DNA from: an uncultured Bacteroidales bacterium
Lineage (GTDB): Bacteria > Bacteroidota > Bacteroidia > Bacteroidales > P3
Assembly (NCBI GenBank): GCA_947165255.1
Contig: CAMUZR010000013.1
Coordinates: 19,221 to 83,220 of the forward strand
Direction of reading: 5' to 3'
DNA: 64,000 nt
This document shows positions 37,006-47,037 of this stretch, one piece after another. Positions within the stretch are counted from its first letter, which is position 1. Each line of letters opens with the position of its first letter. The notes below the pieces were generated by a model that was given only the letters and a program-made list of their open reading frames with translations, did not search any database and was not told the origin of the DNA. The translations under genes and the position numbers were made by a program.

Positions 37006-38217
37006 CTATGGTTCATTTGCCAAATTATATAAATCCAAATACTTGTCAAAACAATCTTCTTTGTTGAATTCTTGTTCGGCCCTAATTCTACAATTATTAC
37101 GTTGGTTCATCACTTCCTTTTCTGTTTTTTCCGAAAAAGATTCTATGATTTTATTTATACCAAACACATCTCCTTGCTCTACAACCCACCCCGTATTAGA
37201 ATTTACAGCCTCGGGAGAGCCTCCTGTGTTATATGTTAACACGGGCGTTCCACAAGCCAAAGCTTCAAGATTAACTGTAGGGAAGCTATCTGCGCGCGTC
37301 GGATTAACAAATATGTCAGCCGCATTATAATATTGTACTAGACTATCAAGGTTTTCCGTCCTTTTTATTGCTTTGATCGCTTTTGGCAATTTACTCATTA
37401 TTGGTTCTTGGACTCCTATCAACACTACTTGATATGATGGGTTTTTGCTTAGCTCTATGAATTCATTCAACCCCTTGCTATTATCCCAGCTTGAAGACAC
37501 TCCCAACAAAGTAATGCGTTCATCAAGTCCTAAATCTCTACGATTAACCTTTTCCGGTTTGAATACATTCAAGTCGATACCATTATGTATAACTTTTATT
37601 GGGTATTGACTTAAATACGACTCCTTGACGATACCTTCTAGCCATTGGCTAACGGGAACAATAGTCATTCGCTTGACCGATGAAAAAGATTTTTGTTTTT
37701 CTTTCCAATTTGTCTTACTTCGGTCAACAAGGGTTTTATATCCATATTTCAAAAGTTGGCAATCGTAACAACCGGTTTTCCATCGTTCACACCCGATGGA
37801 AACAAAGTGTGTACATTGACCCGTCATAGCCCAACAATCATGCAAAGTCCAAATTACCGGAATATTTGCAACAGACAGAAAGTCAAATAGTATGCTGTAG
37901 TTTATATAATATCCATGTATATTATGTAAATGAATAACATCTGGTTTTATCTGTTTGATTCTGTCCACAAATCTTTGAGTAGAAACCGTAGATCCAAGTC
38001 CATGCATACCCATCGCAATACTCTTTAAAGCATGAAACTTGTTGTCAAGGCTTGAACTTATCTGGATTGTTTCAAAGTTTGAAGGCATGATGTATCTTCC
38101 GCCGTGAGCAATAATGCTTTCCCATCCTTGCTTTGAGGCTCTTTCGGCAATTTGCTCAGCAATATGTCCTGTAGAACCATAGTTGCAGGTGCTATTTATT
38201 TGAAGAAGGGTAGGCAT
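37006..38217 (-). CDS. Family 4 glycosyltransferase (WcaC-like)
   Basis: A 403-residue cytoplasmic glycosyltransferase. The start MPTLLQINSTCNYGSTGHIAEQI, the IWTLHDCWAMTGQCTHF segment with paired cysteines (GCERWKTGCYDC), and the C-terminal EALACGTPVLTYNTGGSPE nucleotide-sugar motif are typical of the colanic-acid WcaC group. Donor and acceptor are unknown. I chose the ATG at 38217. Confidence 0.87.
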   Translation of the reverse strand: MPTLLQINSTCNYGSTGHIAEQIAERASKQGWESIIAHGGRYIMPSNFETIQISSSLDNKFHALKSIAMGMHGLGSTVSTQRFVDRIKQIKPDVIHLHNIHGYYINYSILFDFLSVANIPVIWTLHDCWAMTGQCTHFVSIGCERWKTGCYDCQLLKYGYKTLVDRSKTNWKEKQKSFSSVKRMTIVPVSQWLEGIVKESYLSQYPIKVIHNGIDLNVFKPEKVNRRDLGLDERITLLGVSSSWDNSKGLNEFIELSKNPSYQVVLIGVQEPIMSKLPKAIKAIKRTENLDSLVQYYNAADIFVNPTRADSFPTVNLEALACGTPVLTYNTGGSPEAVNSNTGWVVEQGDVFGINKIIESFSEKTEKEVMNQRNNCRIRAEQEFNKEDCFDKYLDLYNLANEP

Positions 38218-38235
38218 AACCAAAAATTACAATAA

Positions 38236-39480
38236 TTATTCGACTTTTCTTTTAATTACAACAGGTATTGTATCACTACTGAAATTTAATTTGAATAGTA
38301 ACGTGAACAACAAACACAATACAATAAACAAATTACCCCCACGAGTGTATTGCCTAAAATAGAAAACACCTTGCGAGTATATTTGAAAGTACAAGATATA
38401 CATAAAAAACTGGTTAAAAAAAAGTGTTTTCCCGTTGCTCCGCATAGTCACTCTAAACAAAAATGCCATAATAACCCCCACTAATAAGGTTCCCACAATT
38501 CCAAAATTAGTCAAAAAACCTCTTAAAAAAGTTCCGAAAGCAGTTGAATCTGTTAACTCGTTTTTATATACACAATATTGGGGTTGTGGCATGTGTAAAA
38601 CTTCAAAAAACAAAGGAAATGATTGTCCATAACTCACTGGCAATGGTGAAAAATCAAAATAATAACAGAAATGTTTGAACGGTTGCCCCATATAATTAAT
38701 GTATGAATCATTGGTGTTATCCTGAAAACGTCCTTTTGAAATCATTGTGAACGGAATCATAATAACAAAAGCAATAATGACAAAACTTTTGGCTATGCTG
38801 CTTCGTTGTTTTTTTTCTAAAAAAGGTCGAAATATCAAATAAATGAAAACGAATGCAAAAAGCCAAAACACGATTCCATCGCGACCCGCTTCAGACAACA
38901 CATGAAGTGTTTCCGAAAAAGAGCCTACGAACAGCAACACCCTACGAACGCCATTTTTACCTCCAATAATCCGATAAATGAAATAGAATAATATGTCAAA
39001 CATATATAATGAGGCCGAAACCGATGACACAGTATACCAAATACTGTGTTCCACAAACGAAGTGCCATAAATATAACGATCATCACGAGCGGCTCCCAAG
39101 TCACCATAGGAGAAAACGTCACGCACACTACCGGCAAAGAAAATAATCGACTCAAATGACAAAATAATCAAAACAACAGAAATGTTGTCCATTACCTTTT
39201 TTGATGGAAGCACAATCTCTTCGACTTTATCTTCTCTAAAGGATGTGAACGGTACAAAATAAAGAACACATAAAAATACGAAAAAAAGAGCAGGAAGCAA
39301 ATACCGCACATTTAACACCGCATGTGAATGGCCACTTGCCATGTCGATGATAAGGCATATTATTGACAACATGTAAATGGCTACAAGAAAAATCGACGGG
39401 TATAGCCATCCGCCTCTTTTTCTTTTAAGGGCAACAAGGTAAACAACGAAGAAAACGGTAACAATGGTAATACTATTCAT
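38236..39480 (-). CDS. wzy: O-antigen/capsule repeat-unit polymerase (Wzy)
   Basis: A 414-residue protein with about eleven membrane segments and a large periplasmic loop (about 255-320, GQPFKHFCYYFDFSPLPVSYG...). This matches the oligosaccharide repeat-unit polymerase pattern. Low sequence conservation is normal for Wzy, so the call rests on topology plus its place among wzx and transferases. It is very AT-rich and starts close after the preceding transferase region. Confidence 0.75.
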   Translation of the reverse strand: MNSITIVTVFFVVYLVALKRKRGGWLYPSIFLVAIYMLSIICLIIDMASGHSHAVLNVRYLLPALFFVFLCVLYFVPFTSFREDKVEEIVLPSKKVMDNISVVLIILSFESIIFFAGSVRDVFSYGDLGAARDDRYIYGTSFVEHSIWYTVSSVSASLYMFDILFYFIYRIIGGKNGVRRVLLFVGSFSETLHVLSEAGRDGIVFWLFAFVFIYLIFRPFLEKKQRSSIAKSFVIIAFVIMIPFTMISKGRFQDNTNDSYINYMGQPFKHFCYYFDFSPLPVSYGQSFPLFFEVLHMPQPQYCVYKNELTDSTAFGTFLRGFLTNFGIVGTLLVGVIMAFLFRVTMRSNGKTLFFNQFFMYILYFQIYSQGVFYFRQYTRGGNLFIVLCLLFTLLFKLNFSSDTIPVVIKRKVE

Positions 39481-39483
39481 GCC

Positions 39484-40522
39484 TTATTGTTTTGAATTCA
39501 TTGGGGAACTTACTCCAAATAAATAACGCTTAAAAATGGGCTGGTTCGCAATATAATGCTTCCAAGCAAACAGAGCGCAACTATTCAGGAAGAAATAATC
39601 ATCATCATAAAAGCTTGACTGTGCTATGAATTTATACATAACAACATTTATCAATGAAAAACAATAATACTTTAAACAAATCAGAAAAAACATATTTCTT
39701 CTTTGAGTTCGAGACAACCATTTTAATCGCCTCTGTTTTTGAGAAGCCATTTCTTATCAGATTCGGGACTGACAAGAATAAATTATCATGGTATCTACCA
39801 ATGTTATGGCCATACATAAAAGCATTTCTTCTTAAAGAACACTGAAAATGTTGAAGTGCAAACTCCTTACTTGCCTTCGAAGTTATAGACCCTTTTCTTT
39901 TCGCAAACCATTTGTAAATAGGAGTCTTATCTACAACAACAGTTTTAGCATAATATCCTGTTTTCAACGAAAAAAAAGCATCATTAGCCACCGGGGTCTC
40001 GTCAAATTCAATACGATAACTGTCCACCAGCGTTTTTTTGATTATTTTTCCCCAAGGTACGAGCAATTTATATCGACAAAAATCTTCCCTATCCTTTTTC
40101 TTTGAACGAATGATGTTTTGATATGGATTGTTCGCACTTAAAACCTCATTTGTCTCATAATCTACTACCACGACATCAAAGAAAATTATATCTGCATCAG
40201 AATCCAAGTATTCATCTAACTTTCTTGAAAACGAATCGGTGATAATCTCATCATCTGAATCACAGAATACAAGCCATTTCCCTTTTGCGTATTTCATCCC
40301 AATATTTCTTGCATAACCAGCTCCTTTCCCCTCTTTTGAAAACACCAATTCAACATTGGGGTTATCATAACCAGGGTATCTATTAAAATCCACCAGACGT
40401 TCATCACTGTTGTCATCGACAACTATGACCTGAATATCGTCTCTTTTCGGTATTGAATCCAAACATCTGGACAACAATTCAGGATTGTTCCGATTTGGTA
40501 TTATTATGGAAAAATTTGTCAT
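39484..40522 (-). CDS. Family 2 glycosyltransferase, possibly frameshifted at the 3' end
   Basis: GT-A transferase with FSIIIPNRNNPELLSRCLDSI, VVDDNSD, GAGYARNIGM and CDSDDEI (DxD). The uninterrupted frame is 40522 to 39632 (296 residues). A second frame overlaps its end and stays open to a TAA at 39484, 4 bases before wzy, reading YKFIAQSSFYDDDYFFLNSC... which looks like genuine protein. A single-base shift near 39640-39750 would give about 345 residues and remove an otherwise odd 150-base gap. I annotate the whole span but note the doubt. Confidence 0.7.
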
Positions 40523-40532
40523 AGTAAAAAGG

Positions 40533-41528
40533 CTAACCAATCATAAATTGACTTGCAAATTTATTCTTGGATTTAGTAACCAATTTATATTGAATTGAAA
40601 AGATAATAACTGCAGTAAAATAGACCAATACATACTTAACGGCCCAATTATTCAGAAAATGATTTGCGAACAACACTATAGGCATATGCCATAAGTATAT
40701 CCAGATGGTGTTTTGTCCGACCCATAGATTAAATTTAAAATTCAATACCTTTGCCCAGTGGATTCGAGTAATCCATAACAGCAACGAAACAGCAGAACCA
40801 TACAATATGAAATAAGACCTCGGTGGATATTTATAACTAACTGATATATCAAGTCCTTTGTATATGAACATATGTACTAATCCGACCACACACAACACCG
40901 TTATAGTGGTAAAAATAGCAAGCTCATCCTTTCTACTACATCTTTTCAAACGTAATCCCAAAAGAAATGGTACAGAATATGCTGTCATATATAAAAGAAA
41001 ATCTTTTATAATCACAGATATCGCTTGTATTTTTATTTGTTGAGACAATAAATAGATTAATTCGTTTGCAACAAAAACACCAACTACAAACAAAACAAAA
41101 AACCATCTGTTTTTGATACGACTATCTAACTTTACCCACAAAGGAGTAAGAAGCATAACCAATAAAAACACTCGAATTATCCATACATAACCAATGCTTT
41201 CATCCAACAAGAGAAAAGATCGCAAAATCATACGACCTGTTAGGTATGGTTCGGGCAAAATAAAAGATTGTGCATAATAAAAGCCTGTTAAATAAACAGC
41301 CAAAAATAGCCAAACAGGAAAAATCAATCTCTTAGTTCTTTTCCAAACGTAATCCCAATAATTGGTAATACATTTCCCTGATGTTGCCAGACCAGAGACG
41401 AACAACATCAATGGAACATCAAAACTTCGCAATTGACCTAAAACGTATGGCGGGGTAACATGTGCCAGTATGATTAAACTCAATCCGATAAAGCGCAATA
41501 GGTCAATATATGGGTCTCGTACTTTCAT
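40533..41528 (-). CDS. Acyltransferase family 3 membrane protein
   Basis: A 331-residue integral membrane acyltransferase with about ten segments. The start RDPYIDLLRFIGLSLIILAHVTPP (with the conserved R/H pair) and SFDVPLMLFVSGL are signatures of the family that O-acetylates or succinylates surface glycans. It probably modifies the repeat unit at the membrane. It is the first gene below the decayed transposase. Confidence 0.88.
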   Translation of the reverse strand: MKVRDPYIDLLRFIGLSLIILAHVTPPYVLGQLRSFDVPLMLFVSGLATSGKCITNYWDYVWKRTKRLIFPVWLFLAVYLTGFYYAQSFILPEPYLTGRMILRSFLLLDESIGYVWIIRVFLLVMLLTPLWVKLDSRIKNRWFFVLFVVGVFVANELIYLLSQQIKIQAISVIIKDFLLYMTAYSVPFLLGLRLKRCSRKDELAIFTTITVLCVVGLVHMFIYKGLDISVSYKYPPRSYFILYGSAVSLLLWITRIHWAKVLNFKFNLWVGQNTIWIYLWHMPIVLFANHFLNNWAVKYVLVYFTAVIIFSIQYKLVTKSKNKFASQFMIG

Positions 41529-41727
41529 AATAATATCTCAATAATGATAAAAAATAAGTAGTTACGATGTTGTGAATAACGCCTAATAAACTGTTTTTAT
41601 TTTATTGATTTTTAATGCATTAGAAACAAAATAGCCCCCCCCACAAAAAAAAACACATATCTTAGGAATTAATTTCCAGGTCATTACATAGATAATAAAG
41701 AAACCTCCAGAAGAGATTGAAGACGGA
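41529..41727. other. AT-rich spacer beside a decayed IS
   Basis: It contains a run of ten C residues (about 41634-41643) followed by A-rich sequence. No gene. It may include the left edge of the ISAzo13-like element; I could not define terminal repeats. Confidence 0.4.
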
Positions 41728-42874
41728 AATGGAATATCTTAGCATACTCAAAGAACGTGATAGAAGGTATTTATTGCACGCAATGCAGCGCAATAAAGGC
41801 TGTGGCAAAGGCTTTGCACTGTTCGCCGAACACCATTCCCAATACGATTTATAAATCACCCACCACATTGTCACACACGATAGCAAACAACGCTTGCCGG
41901 GCGGCGGAGCGAAAAAGAAACTCGACAAGCATCCTGAGTGGGTGGCGACGTTCGAAGGAATTGTCAATGGTTTTGTGGCGGATCTTCCTCAGGACGAGAG
42001 TATCGTGTGGGTCGGCATCTCCATGCTGAAAATCTAGTGCGAACCCCATGAACAAGGACACGTCTTGACCCGTTACATAATACGTCCTGTGCACAAATCC
42101 GCAGGCCTCAAGCGCCGGTATTTCCTCAAGAACCTGCCGCTGCGCGAGGTGGGGGACAGGGATGCTGTTTGTGCAGATAGGCTCCGCGAAAGAATCCTGC
42201 ATCGACGCCGAAATACCTATCATCAGCGTGGGCACCAAAAAGAAGGAGATGTCCGGAAACTTCAAACGCGACGGACGAGTTTACTGCACATCTTCGCACT
42301 AGGTCTACAACCATGGCTTCGAGACCTTCTCCGGCGGCATGATTATTCTGCACTGCATCTACAACATCTACCACAACATCTGCTATCTCTATATAGGAAC
42401 CAGCCACGACACCTCCGAGTTTGTCTGCGACAACATCGAACTTGTTTGGAACAGCCACCTTGAATCACTCAAACCCGATGCACGGATACTTGTGATTCTC
42501 TATGACAGCGGAGGCTCCAACTCCTGCCTCCACCGCATCGTTAAGCAGAATTTCATGTGCTTCGCCGACCGCATCAGGAGGAGAATCCTTGTTATGCACT
42601 ACCCTCCGTACCATTCCAAGTTTAACCCCATCGAGCACCGGTTCTGCTCCCTGATAACAAGCTCTTGGATCGGGGTACCGCTCTACACAGAGGCAGACAC
42701 CTGCCGTGGAGCTGCCAGCACTGCGATGGAAGTGGAGCTGAAGGTATTCGCCGAGATTGTCGACAAGGTATCCGAGACCGGAAAAAAAGTACTCGATTCC
42801 TTCCCTTATAGACTCGATAAACAAATCGTCTTCGACTATACTCTCCTCAAATGGAACTACATCATACTCCCTCT
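41728..42874 (+). pseudogene. Decayed ISAzo13-family transposase
   Basis: Plus-strand remnant broken by several frameshifts and stops. In order I can read MEYLSILKERDRRYLLHAMQ, a second block with GGGAKKKLDKHPEWVATFEG, KSAGLKRRYFLKNLPLREV, a TKKKEMSGNFKRDGRVY block, GTSHDTSEFVCDNIELVW, DSGGSNSCLHRIVKQ and HYPPYHSKFNPIEHRF. This is the ordered motif set of ISAzo13-type DDE transposases. The longest intact piece is 42339-42950. The element inserted into the polysaccharide locus against its direction and is no longer functional. Confidence 0.88.
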
Positions 42875-42931
42875 GTATCGGCTCATGTTATTTATTAATC
42901 ATTACTGTATTGATTGGCTATTCTTAAAACT

Positions 42932-43816
42932 TTATTTGGTCGGTAATTGAATCATATTCCCCAACAGCAAATCCGTACTCTCAACTTTAGTTATATCAAG
43001 GCCTGCCCCCGGAGTGAACGTCAATTCACCAAATATCACATTCCCATTGTCAAGATAAAAGTCGGCACGAACAAAGGGGAATGGCGCAGAAAGCTTTCCC
43101 GCATATTCGAACAGTTTATCCCATCCTTCTGGCTTTACGTAAACAAAGTCCTCAGGTGCTTTTAGACCATCGTATGACATAGAACGTTGAACGTCCCCGT
43201 TCCTATCTACATAATAGAACTTAGGGACTTGTCCTTTTTCACGGCCAATGCAGACCATCGCATACATTGGCTTCCCGTTACAACAATAAATCTTATAATC
43301 ATTAGGGGCTTGTCCGTCAGATGTCTCAATAAATCGTTCGCACAAGATCTTTCTTTCCATGTTCGCGTATTGCATTTCAGAGGTCACAAGATGCATTTTG
43401 CTGCGATTCCATCTTCGCATTTCTTTTTTTGCAGCAGGAATATCCATGGAGGATTTGTCCTTGCAAATGATATTATACGAAAAGTAGTAATTCGACTTTA
43501 GGGCAAACTTGTTGGGAAGTTTATCAAAATCTATCTCATCTGGCGAATCATATACACCAAGTAAAGGATTAAGGATTTCCTCGCATCCACACTTTTTCAC
43601 ATATTCACGTACTGTATATTTGTTGGCACATTGTAAAACTAAGGGGTCCGTCGAATATGTGTTTAATTTCAGCCACAAGATCTTCTCGTTTGAGGTAATT
43701 GGATTGTTTAGATCCAACTTTTTTCCAAAGCGCTTCTTGTAAGAATATCTTGAATTCAAAGTGGGCGAAATGATTGTCAATAACGCCTTGAACATTATAT
43801 CAAAATAATTATTCAT
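42932..43816 (-). CDS. TupA-like ATP-grasp protein (copy 1)
   Basis: A 294-residue member of the ATP-grasp family named after TupA of teichuronopeptide synthesis. Segments: NEKILWLKLN, CANKYTVREYVK, LLGVYDSPDEIDFDKLPNKFALKSN, the conserved DYKIYCCNGKPM, VRADFYLDNG and FGELTFTPGAG. Such proteins occur in capsule loci and are thought to link amino acids or sugars by an ATP-dependent ligation. The frame extends to 43972, but the ATG at 43816 avoids overlap with the upstream gene. Confidence 0.85.
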   Translation of the reverse strand: MNNYFDIMFKALLTIISPTLNSRYSYKKRFGKKLDLNNPITSNEKILWLKLNTYSTDPLVLQCANKYTVREYVKKCGCEEILNPLLGVYDSPDEIDFDKLPNKFALKSNYYFSYNIICKDKSSMDIPAAKKEMRRWNRSKMHLVTSEMQYANMERKILCERFIETSDGQAPNDYKIYCCNGKPMYAMVCIGREKGQVPKFYYVDRNGDVQRSMSYDGLKAPEDFVYVKPEGWDKLFEYAGKLSAPFPFVRADFYLDNGNVIFGELTFTPGAGLDITKVESTDLLLGNMIQLPTK

Positions 43817-43838
43817 CTGTACTAAGGATTTATCAGAC

Positions 43839-44798
43839 TTACCTTCCTTGAAATTTGTTGATTCTATCATCCAAAATGACTCCCATCTCGAAGTTGTGAC
43901 AGGCCGAAAGTACGGGACTTTCATTCGCTTTGTCTTCGATGAGATTATCAATATACTTGACAAACTCAGCACTCAAGCTCTCCGTTGCAGTTTTCCAAAA
44001 CAACGACGGTGTGTGGTCCACCACATAATGGGTGATCCCATCCACTTGATAGGTGGGGTGCTCAATGGTTGTAGGAACGCTAGTTTCAATACCTCCATTC
44101 CTGTCGCACGACACATCAATAATGAGCGCGTTTTTCTTCATTCGTTTCAGGTCTTCGCGGTAGATTATATGGTCTTTTCGGGTCGTATCCCACAATATAC
44201 CGTTTACAACCACGTCATAGTTTCCTATTTCCTTGCGGAACAGTTTCTCGGTTTTGCGGTCATATTGAATTACCGATGCCCCCATATAATTCAAAGTCTT
44301 GATGGCGCCTCGGGCTATATTGCCTCGCCCCAATACAGCAGCCTTGGTATTATACGGGAAAACACCGTGGCACATATATGCATGGAACACAGCTGCCTCG
44401 CCTGCAATTTCATTATTTCGCCAGAATGAATGGCGCCCATCCTCATACATATCTTCCCAAGCATAAGATGTAAGTCTATGACAGATGATTTTGTCTGTGA
44501 TGTCACGATTCTGCACGGCATGCACCCAACCGAAGATGGTTTGCCTGTTCAACACATCAAGATATTCGGCATCCCCAATTTTAGGATCGCAAATGATGTC
44601 TTTCCGCAAAACCTCATCACGAGAAACAACTTTCACGCCTCGCTGGGCATAATCCTCGTCTGTATATCCAAGAACTTCACCATAGCCTTGCTCTATATGG
44701 ATTTGTTCCGGATGCTTGATACGTTGGATATCTGCAGGCACTAAAGCCCTTCTTTTTTCATTCTCTTTATGAGAAATCGGTAGACCAACTGTGTTCAT
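43839..44798 (-). CDS. Opine-type N-(carboxyethyl)amino-acid synthase homologue
   Basis: A 319-residue protein resembling lactococcal N5-(1-carboxyethyl)-L-ornithine synthase and alanine/saccharopine dehydrogenases. The start GLPISHKENEKRRALVP is the alanine-dehydrogenase-like substrate domain, AAVLGRGNIARGAI the NAD(P) loop, and YVVDHTPSLFWKTATESLS is typical of the family. It would condense pyruvate with an amino acid's amine by reduction. N-(carboxyethyl) amino acids are known glycan substituents in some bacteria. In this ligase-rich locus it may supply such a group (inference). Confidence 0.75.
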   Translation of the reverse strand: MNTVGLPISHKENEKRRALVPADIQRIKHPEQIHIEQGYGEVLGYTDEDYAQRGVKVVSRDEVLRKDIICDPKIGDAEYLDVLNRQTIFGWVHAVQNRDITDKIICHRLTSYAWEDMYEDGRHSFWRNNEIAGEAAVFHAYMCHGVFPYNTKAAVLGRGNIARGAIKTLNYMGASVIQYDRKTEKLFRKEIGNYDVVVNGILWDTTRKDHIIYREDLKRMKKNALIIDVSCDRNGGIETSVPTTIEHPTYQVDGITHYVVDHTPSLFWKTATESLSAEFVKYIDNLIEDKANESPVLSACHNFEMGVILDDRINKFQGR

Positions 44799-44809
44799 AT
44801 ATAATACTT

Positions 44810-45928
44810 TTATTTGTAAAACAATTCTTTAAATTCTTGCATTAACCCGCCATTGCATATTTGCGGGCCGTTGATTTCCCAATTGTCGTTGCCTTCGATG
44901 AAGACAGGACCGTTTTGGCCAATTGCTATATCCCAGCCCACAGAGTGCAATCCAGGCAACATAGAATGGAAGTAAACAGCCTGGCTTATGGCTTCTTTAA
45001 AATGAGGAATGACAAACTGGTCAAATCTAATATGGCTGTCGGGATGGATGTCAACTTTCAACCCGAACTGTGGCTTGTAAAAGCCATATTGTTTAAGTCG
45101 CCCTGTTTTCAAATCGACACCTACAGCAAGTCCGCCTTGTGAAGTGTTGTCAACGATACTATTGCCAGTTCCAATACGCAATATGGACGGGAACACGTGG
45201 ATGTTTTTTTCCTTTAAGCTTCTTACCGTAATCAATCTCATACTATTGATGGATTGGGGATGTAGTTGGCTCATCAAGGGATGCTGCTTGATTACAGTTT
45301 GTGCAATGTATCGGCCTTGCCTAAAATGCTTTTCCAACTCTTCTCGTGTCGATGGACTCCCATTGATAAAAACTTTCCCTTGTTGGATGTGCAATTGAAA
45401 TACACCATTTCCACATTCCCCATCAACCAATTTACAGAAAAGGTCGTGGTTGTTTTGGCACAATTCATCAACTGTCAGTTGCTTCTTGGTTTTGAAATCG
45501 AAGAGCTGCCCATTGACGGTATAGAGCTCGTTTTCTGGGGTGGAAATCCCTATCCCGTTTGCGAAGATATTAAACAGGATCTTATCGCGAAGGATACAGG
45601 TGCAGTTCACTTTGTTAGAAAAGTTAAGTGACTCCCTTCTATTTCTGAAAAACAAGTAGTTAATATATTCGTCACACTCGCTTAGCGATTTCACATCGCA
45701 TCCGTATGGAAAATAGAATGCATTAGCGCAACCATATTTAATAATTTGGCGTACTTGCTCCCAAAAGATTTTTGAGGGCGACTTGTGAAGGCCTTCCTTT
45801 TCAGAAAAATACGAAGGATGACGGTACAACTCCTTATTCTTTAACAAATTGACAAGCCCTTTGGGTCGTAAAACAAGCCGACCATAAAGGCAAATCAACC
45901 TTTGTTTTGATAATATGTTTAATCCCAT
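44810..45928 (-). CDS. Sugar-transfer-associated ATP-grasp protein (copy 1)
   Basis: A 372-residue ATP-grasp ligase of the 'sugar-transfer-associated' type. Conserved pieces shared with the copies at 47034 and 52180 are VDGECGNGVF (phosphate loop), QHPLMSQLHPQSINSMRLITV, ILRIGTGNSIVDNTSQGGLA, VGWDIAIGQNGPVFIEGN (metal and ATP contacts). Length and order fit the family. Substrate unknown; amino-acid or sugar ligation to a glycan is expected. Confidence 0.82.
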   Translation of the reverse strand: MGLNILSKQRLICLYGRLVLRPKGLVNLLKNKELYRHPSYFSEKEGLHKSPSKIFWEQVRQIIKYGCANAFYFPYGCDVKSLSECDEYINYLFFRNRRESLNFSNKVNCTCILRDKILFNIFANGIGISTPENELYTVNGQLFDFKTKKQLTVDELCQNNHDLFCKLVDGECGNGVFQLHIQQGKVFINGSPSTREELEKHFRQGRYIAQTVIKQHPLMSQLHPQSINSMRLITVRSLKEKNIHVFPSILRIGTGNSIVDNTSQGGLAVGVDLKTGRLKQYGFYKPQFGLKVDIHPDSHIRFDQFVIPHFKEAISQAVYFHSMLPGLHSVGWDIAIGQNGPVFIEGNDNWEINGPQICNGGLMQEFKELFYK

Positions 45929-45948
45929 ATGCTAAAAAGTAACAACAC

Positions 45949-47037
45949 TTAAAACTTATTCTTCATCCCCAACCTTCTTAAAAATGCTTTCCCATATTTC
46001 TCGGCATAAAACACAATAGAATAGGGTAAATAACGTAAAAGAAAGCTTCTCCGTTTCAACAAAACATCTATATGACTATCATTATATAATGATACGGCTC
46101 CAGTATCCATTTCCTTTGTCAACGAATATGACAGCTGAACATTATTATTCAGCACTGCAAAGGCTATCATCCCAACTCTTGCCAAAGGTTTCCATTTTTT
46201 TAATGTCACATGTTCGACATATGGATATCCTTCTGTTATAGGCAACGAAGAAACATCTAACATTCCCTCAGGATAATAAGTAGAACGAGGTTTTGTTATT
46301 AACCTGTCTGGGAACAAAAAATTTCCCATGCTATACGCCACCGAAGCACATTTATAGTTTACAATGGGTTGTACGCGATGAGGGTGACTCCCAAGTATCA
46401 AATCAGCACCTGCTTTCAGCATCTTTTTTGTGAGACGATAGACCTGTGGCGTTGTAACCCATGTATGCTCTATTCCCCAATGAGGCATAACCACAACATA
46501 ATCACTTTGTGCCTTATATTTCTTTATTTCAGAAACCACATAATCATCATACATTGGATTCACCCCTGCTTGATAATCTGTGGCAAAAGGGCACCAACCA
46601 ACAGTTTCATTCCGCCAGTCGCAAAAAGCCAAAAACGCCACTTTCTTTCCTTTTATGGTTTCAACGACTGGCCTTTGTGCTTCTTCAAGATTTCTACCGG
46701 CACCAATATGCTTTATACCCATTTCATCTAATAACTGAATCGTATGTTCGGCTCCTTTGGGGCCAAGGTCAAAGAAATGGTTGTTTGCCAAACTGACAAT
46801 GTCAATGGAAAGATGCTTCAATTTGATTAGGTCACGATCTTTCGCATAGATAACATCAGCCAGACGCTTCATCTTCTCTTCGTAAAAGATAGGCTCATCT
46901 CCAATTGCTGATTCCAAAGTACCCACTCTTATATCTGCATTTTTAAGTATGGAGAGAACTTCTTGCGATACATAACCTTCGTCAACACCAGCAAGAATGC
47001 CTCCAGGCATAATATCACCGACAGCGACAATTCTCAT
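45949..47037 (-). CDS. CapA/PgsA-family protein (poly-gamma-glutamate capsule type)
   Basis: A 362-residue metallophosphoesterase-like protein of the PGA_cap family. VAVGDIMPGG, LANNHFFDLG, MPHWGIEHTW and GSHPHRVQP carry the conserved Asp, Asn, His and Glu of the fold. The family is best known from poly-gamma-glutamate and teichuronopeptide assembly. No signal peptide is visible. It lies between two ATP-grasp ligases and overlaps the upstream one by 4 bases. Confidence 0.87.
   Translation of the reverse strand: MRIVAVGDIMPGGILAGVDEGYVSQEVLSILKNADIRVGTLESAIGDEPIFYEEKMKRLADVIYAKDRDLIKLKHLSIDIVSLANNHFFDLGPKGAEHTIQLLDEMGIKHIGAGRNLEEAQRPVVETIKGKKVAFLAFCDWRNETVGWCPFATDYQAGVNPMYDDYVVSEIKKYKAQSDYVVVMPHWGIEHTWVTTPQVYRLTKKMLKAGADLILGSHPHRVQPIVNYKCASVAYSMGNFLFPDRLITKPRSTYYPEGMLDVSSLPITEGYPYVEHVTLKKWKPLARVGMIAFAVLNNNVQLSYSLTKEMDTGAVSLYNDSHIDVLLKRRSFLLRYLPYSIVFYAEKYGKAFLRRLGMKNKF

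Noticed and set aside
42065..42463. Separate plus-strand gene of 132 codons
   Set aside because: Its reading matches a frame-shifted part of the ISAzo13-like transposase, not an independent gene.
45949..47037. Complete poly-gamma-glutamate capsule operon
   Set aside because: Only the CapA-like gene is present; CapB and CapC homologues are missing.
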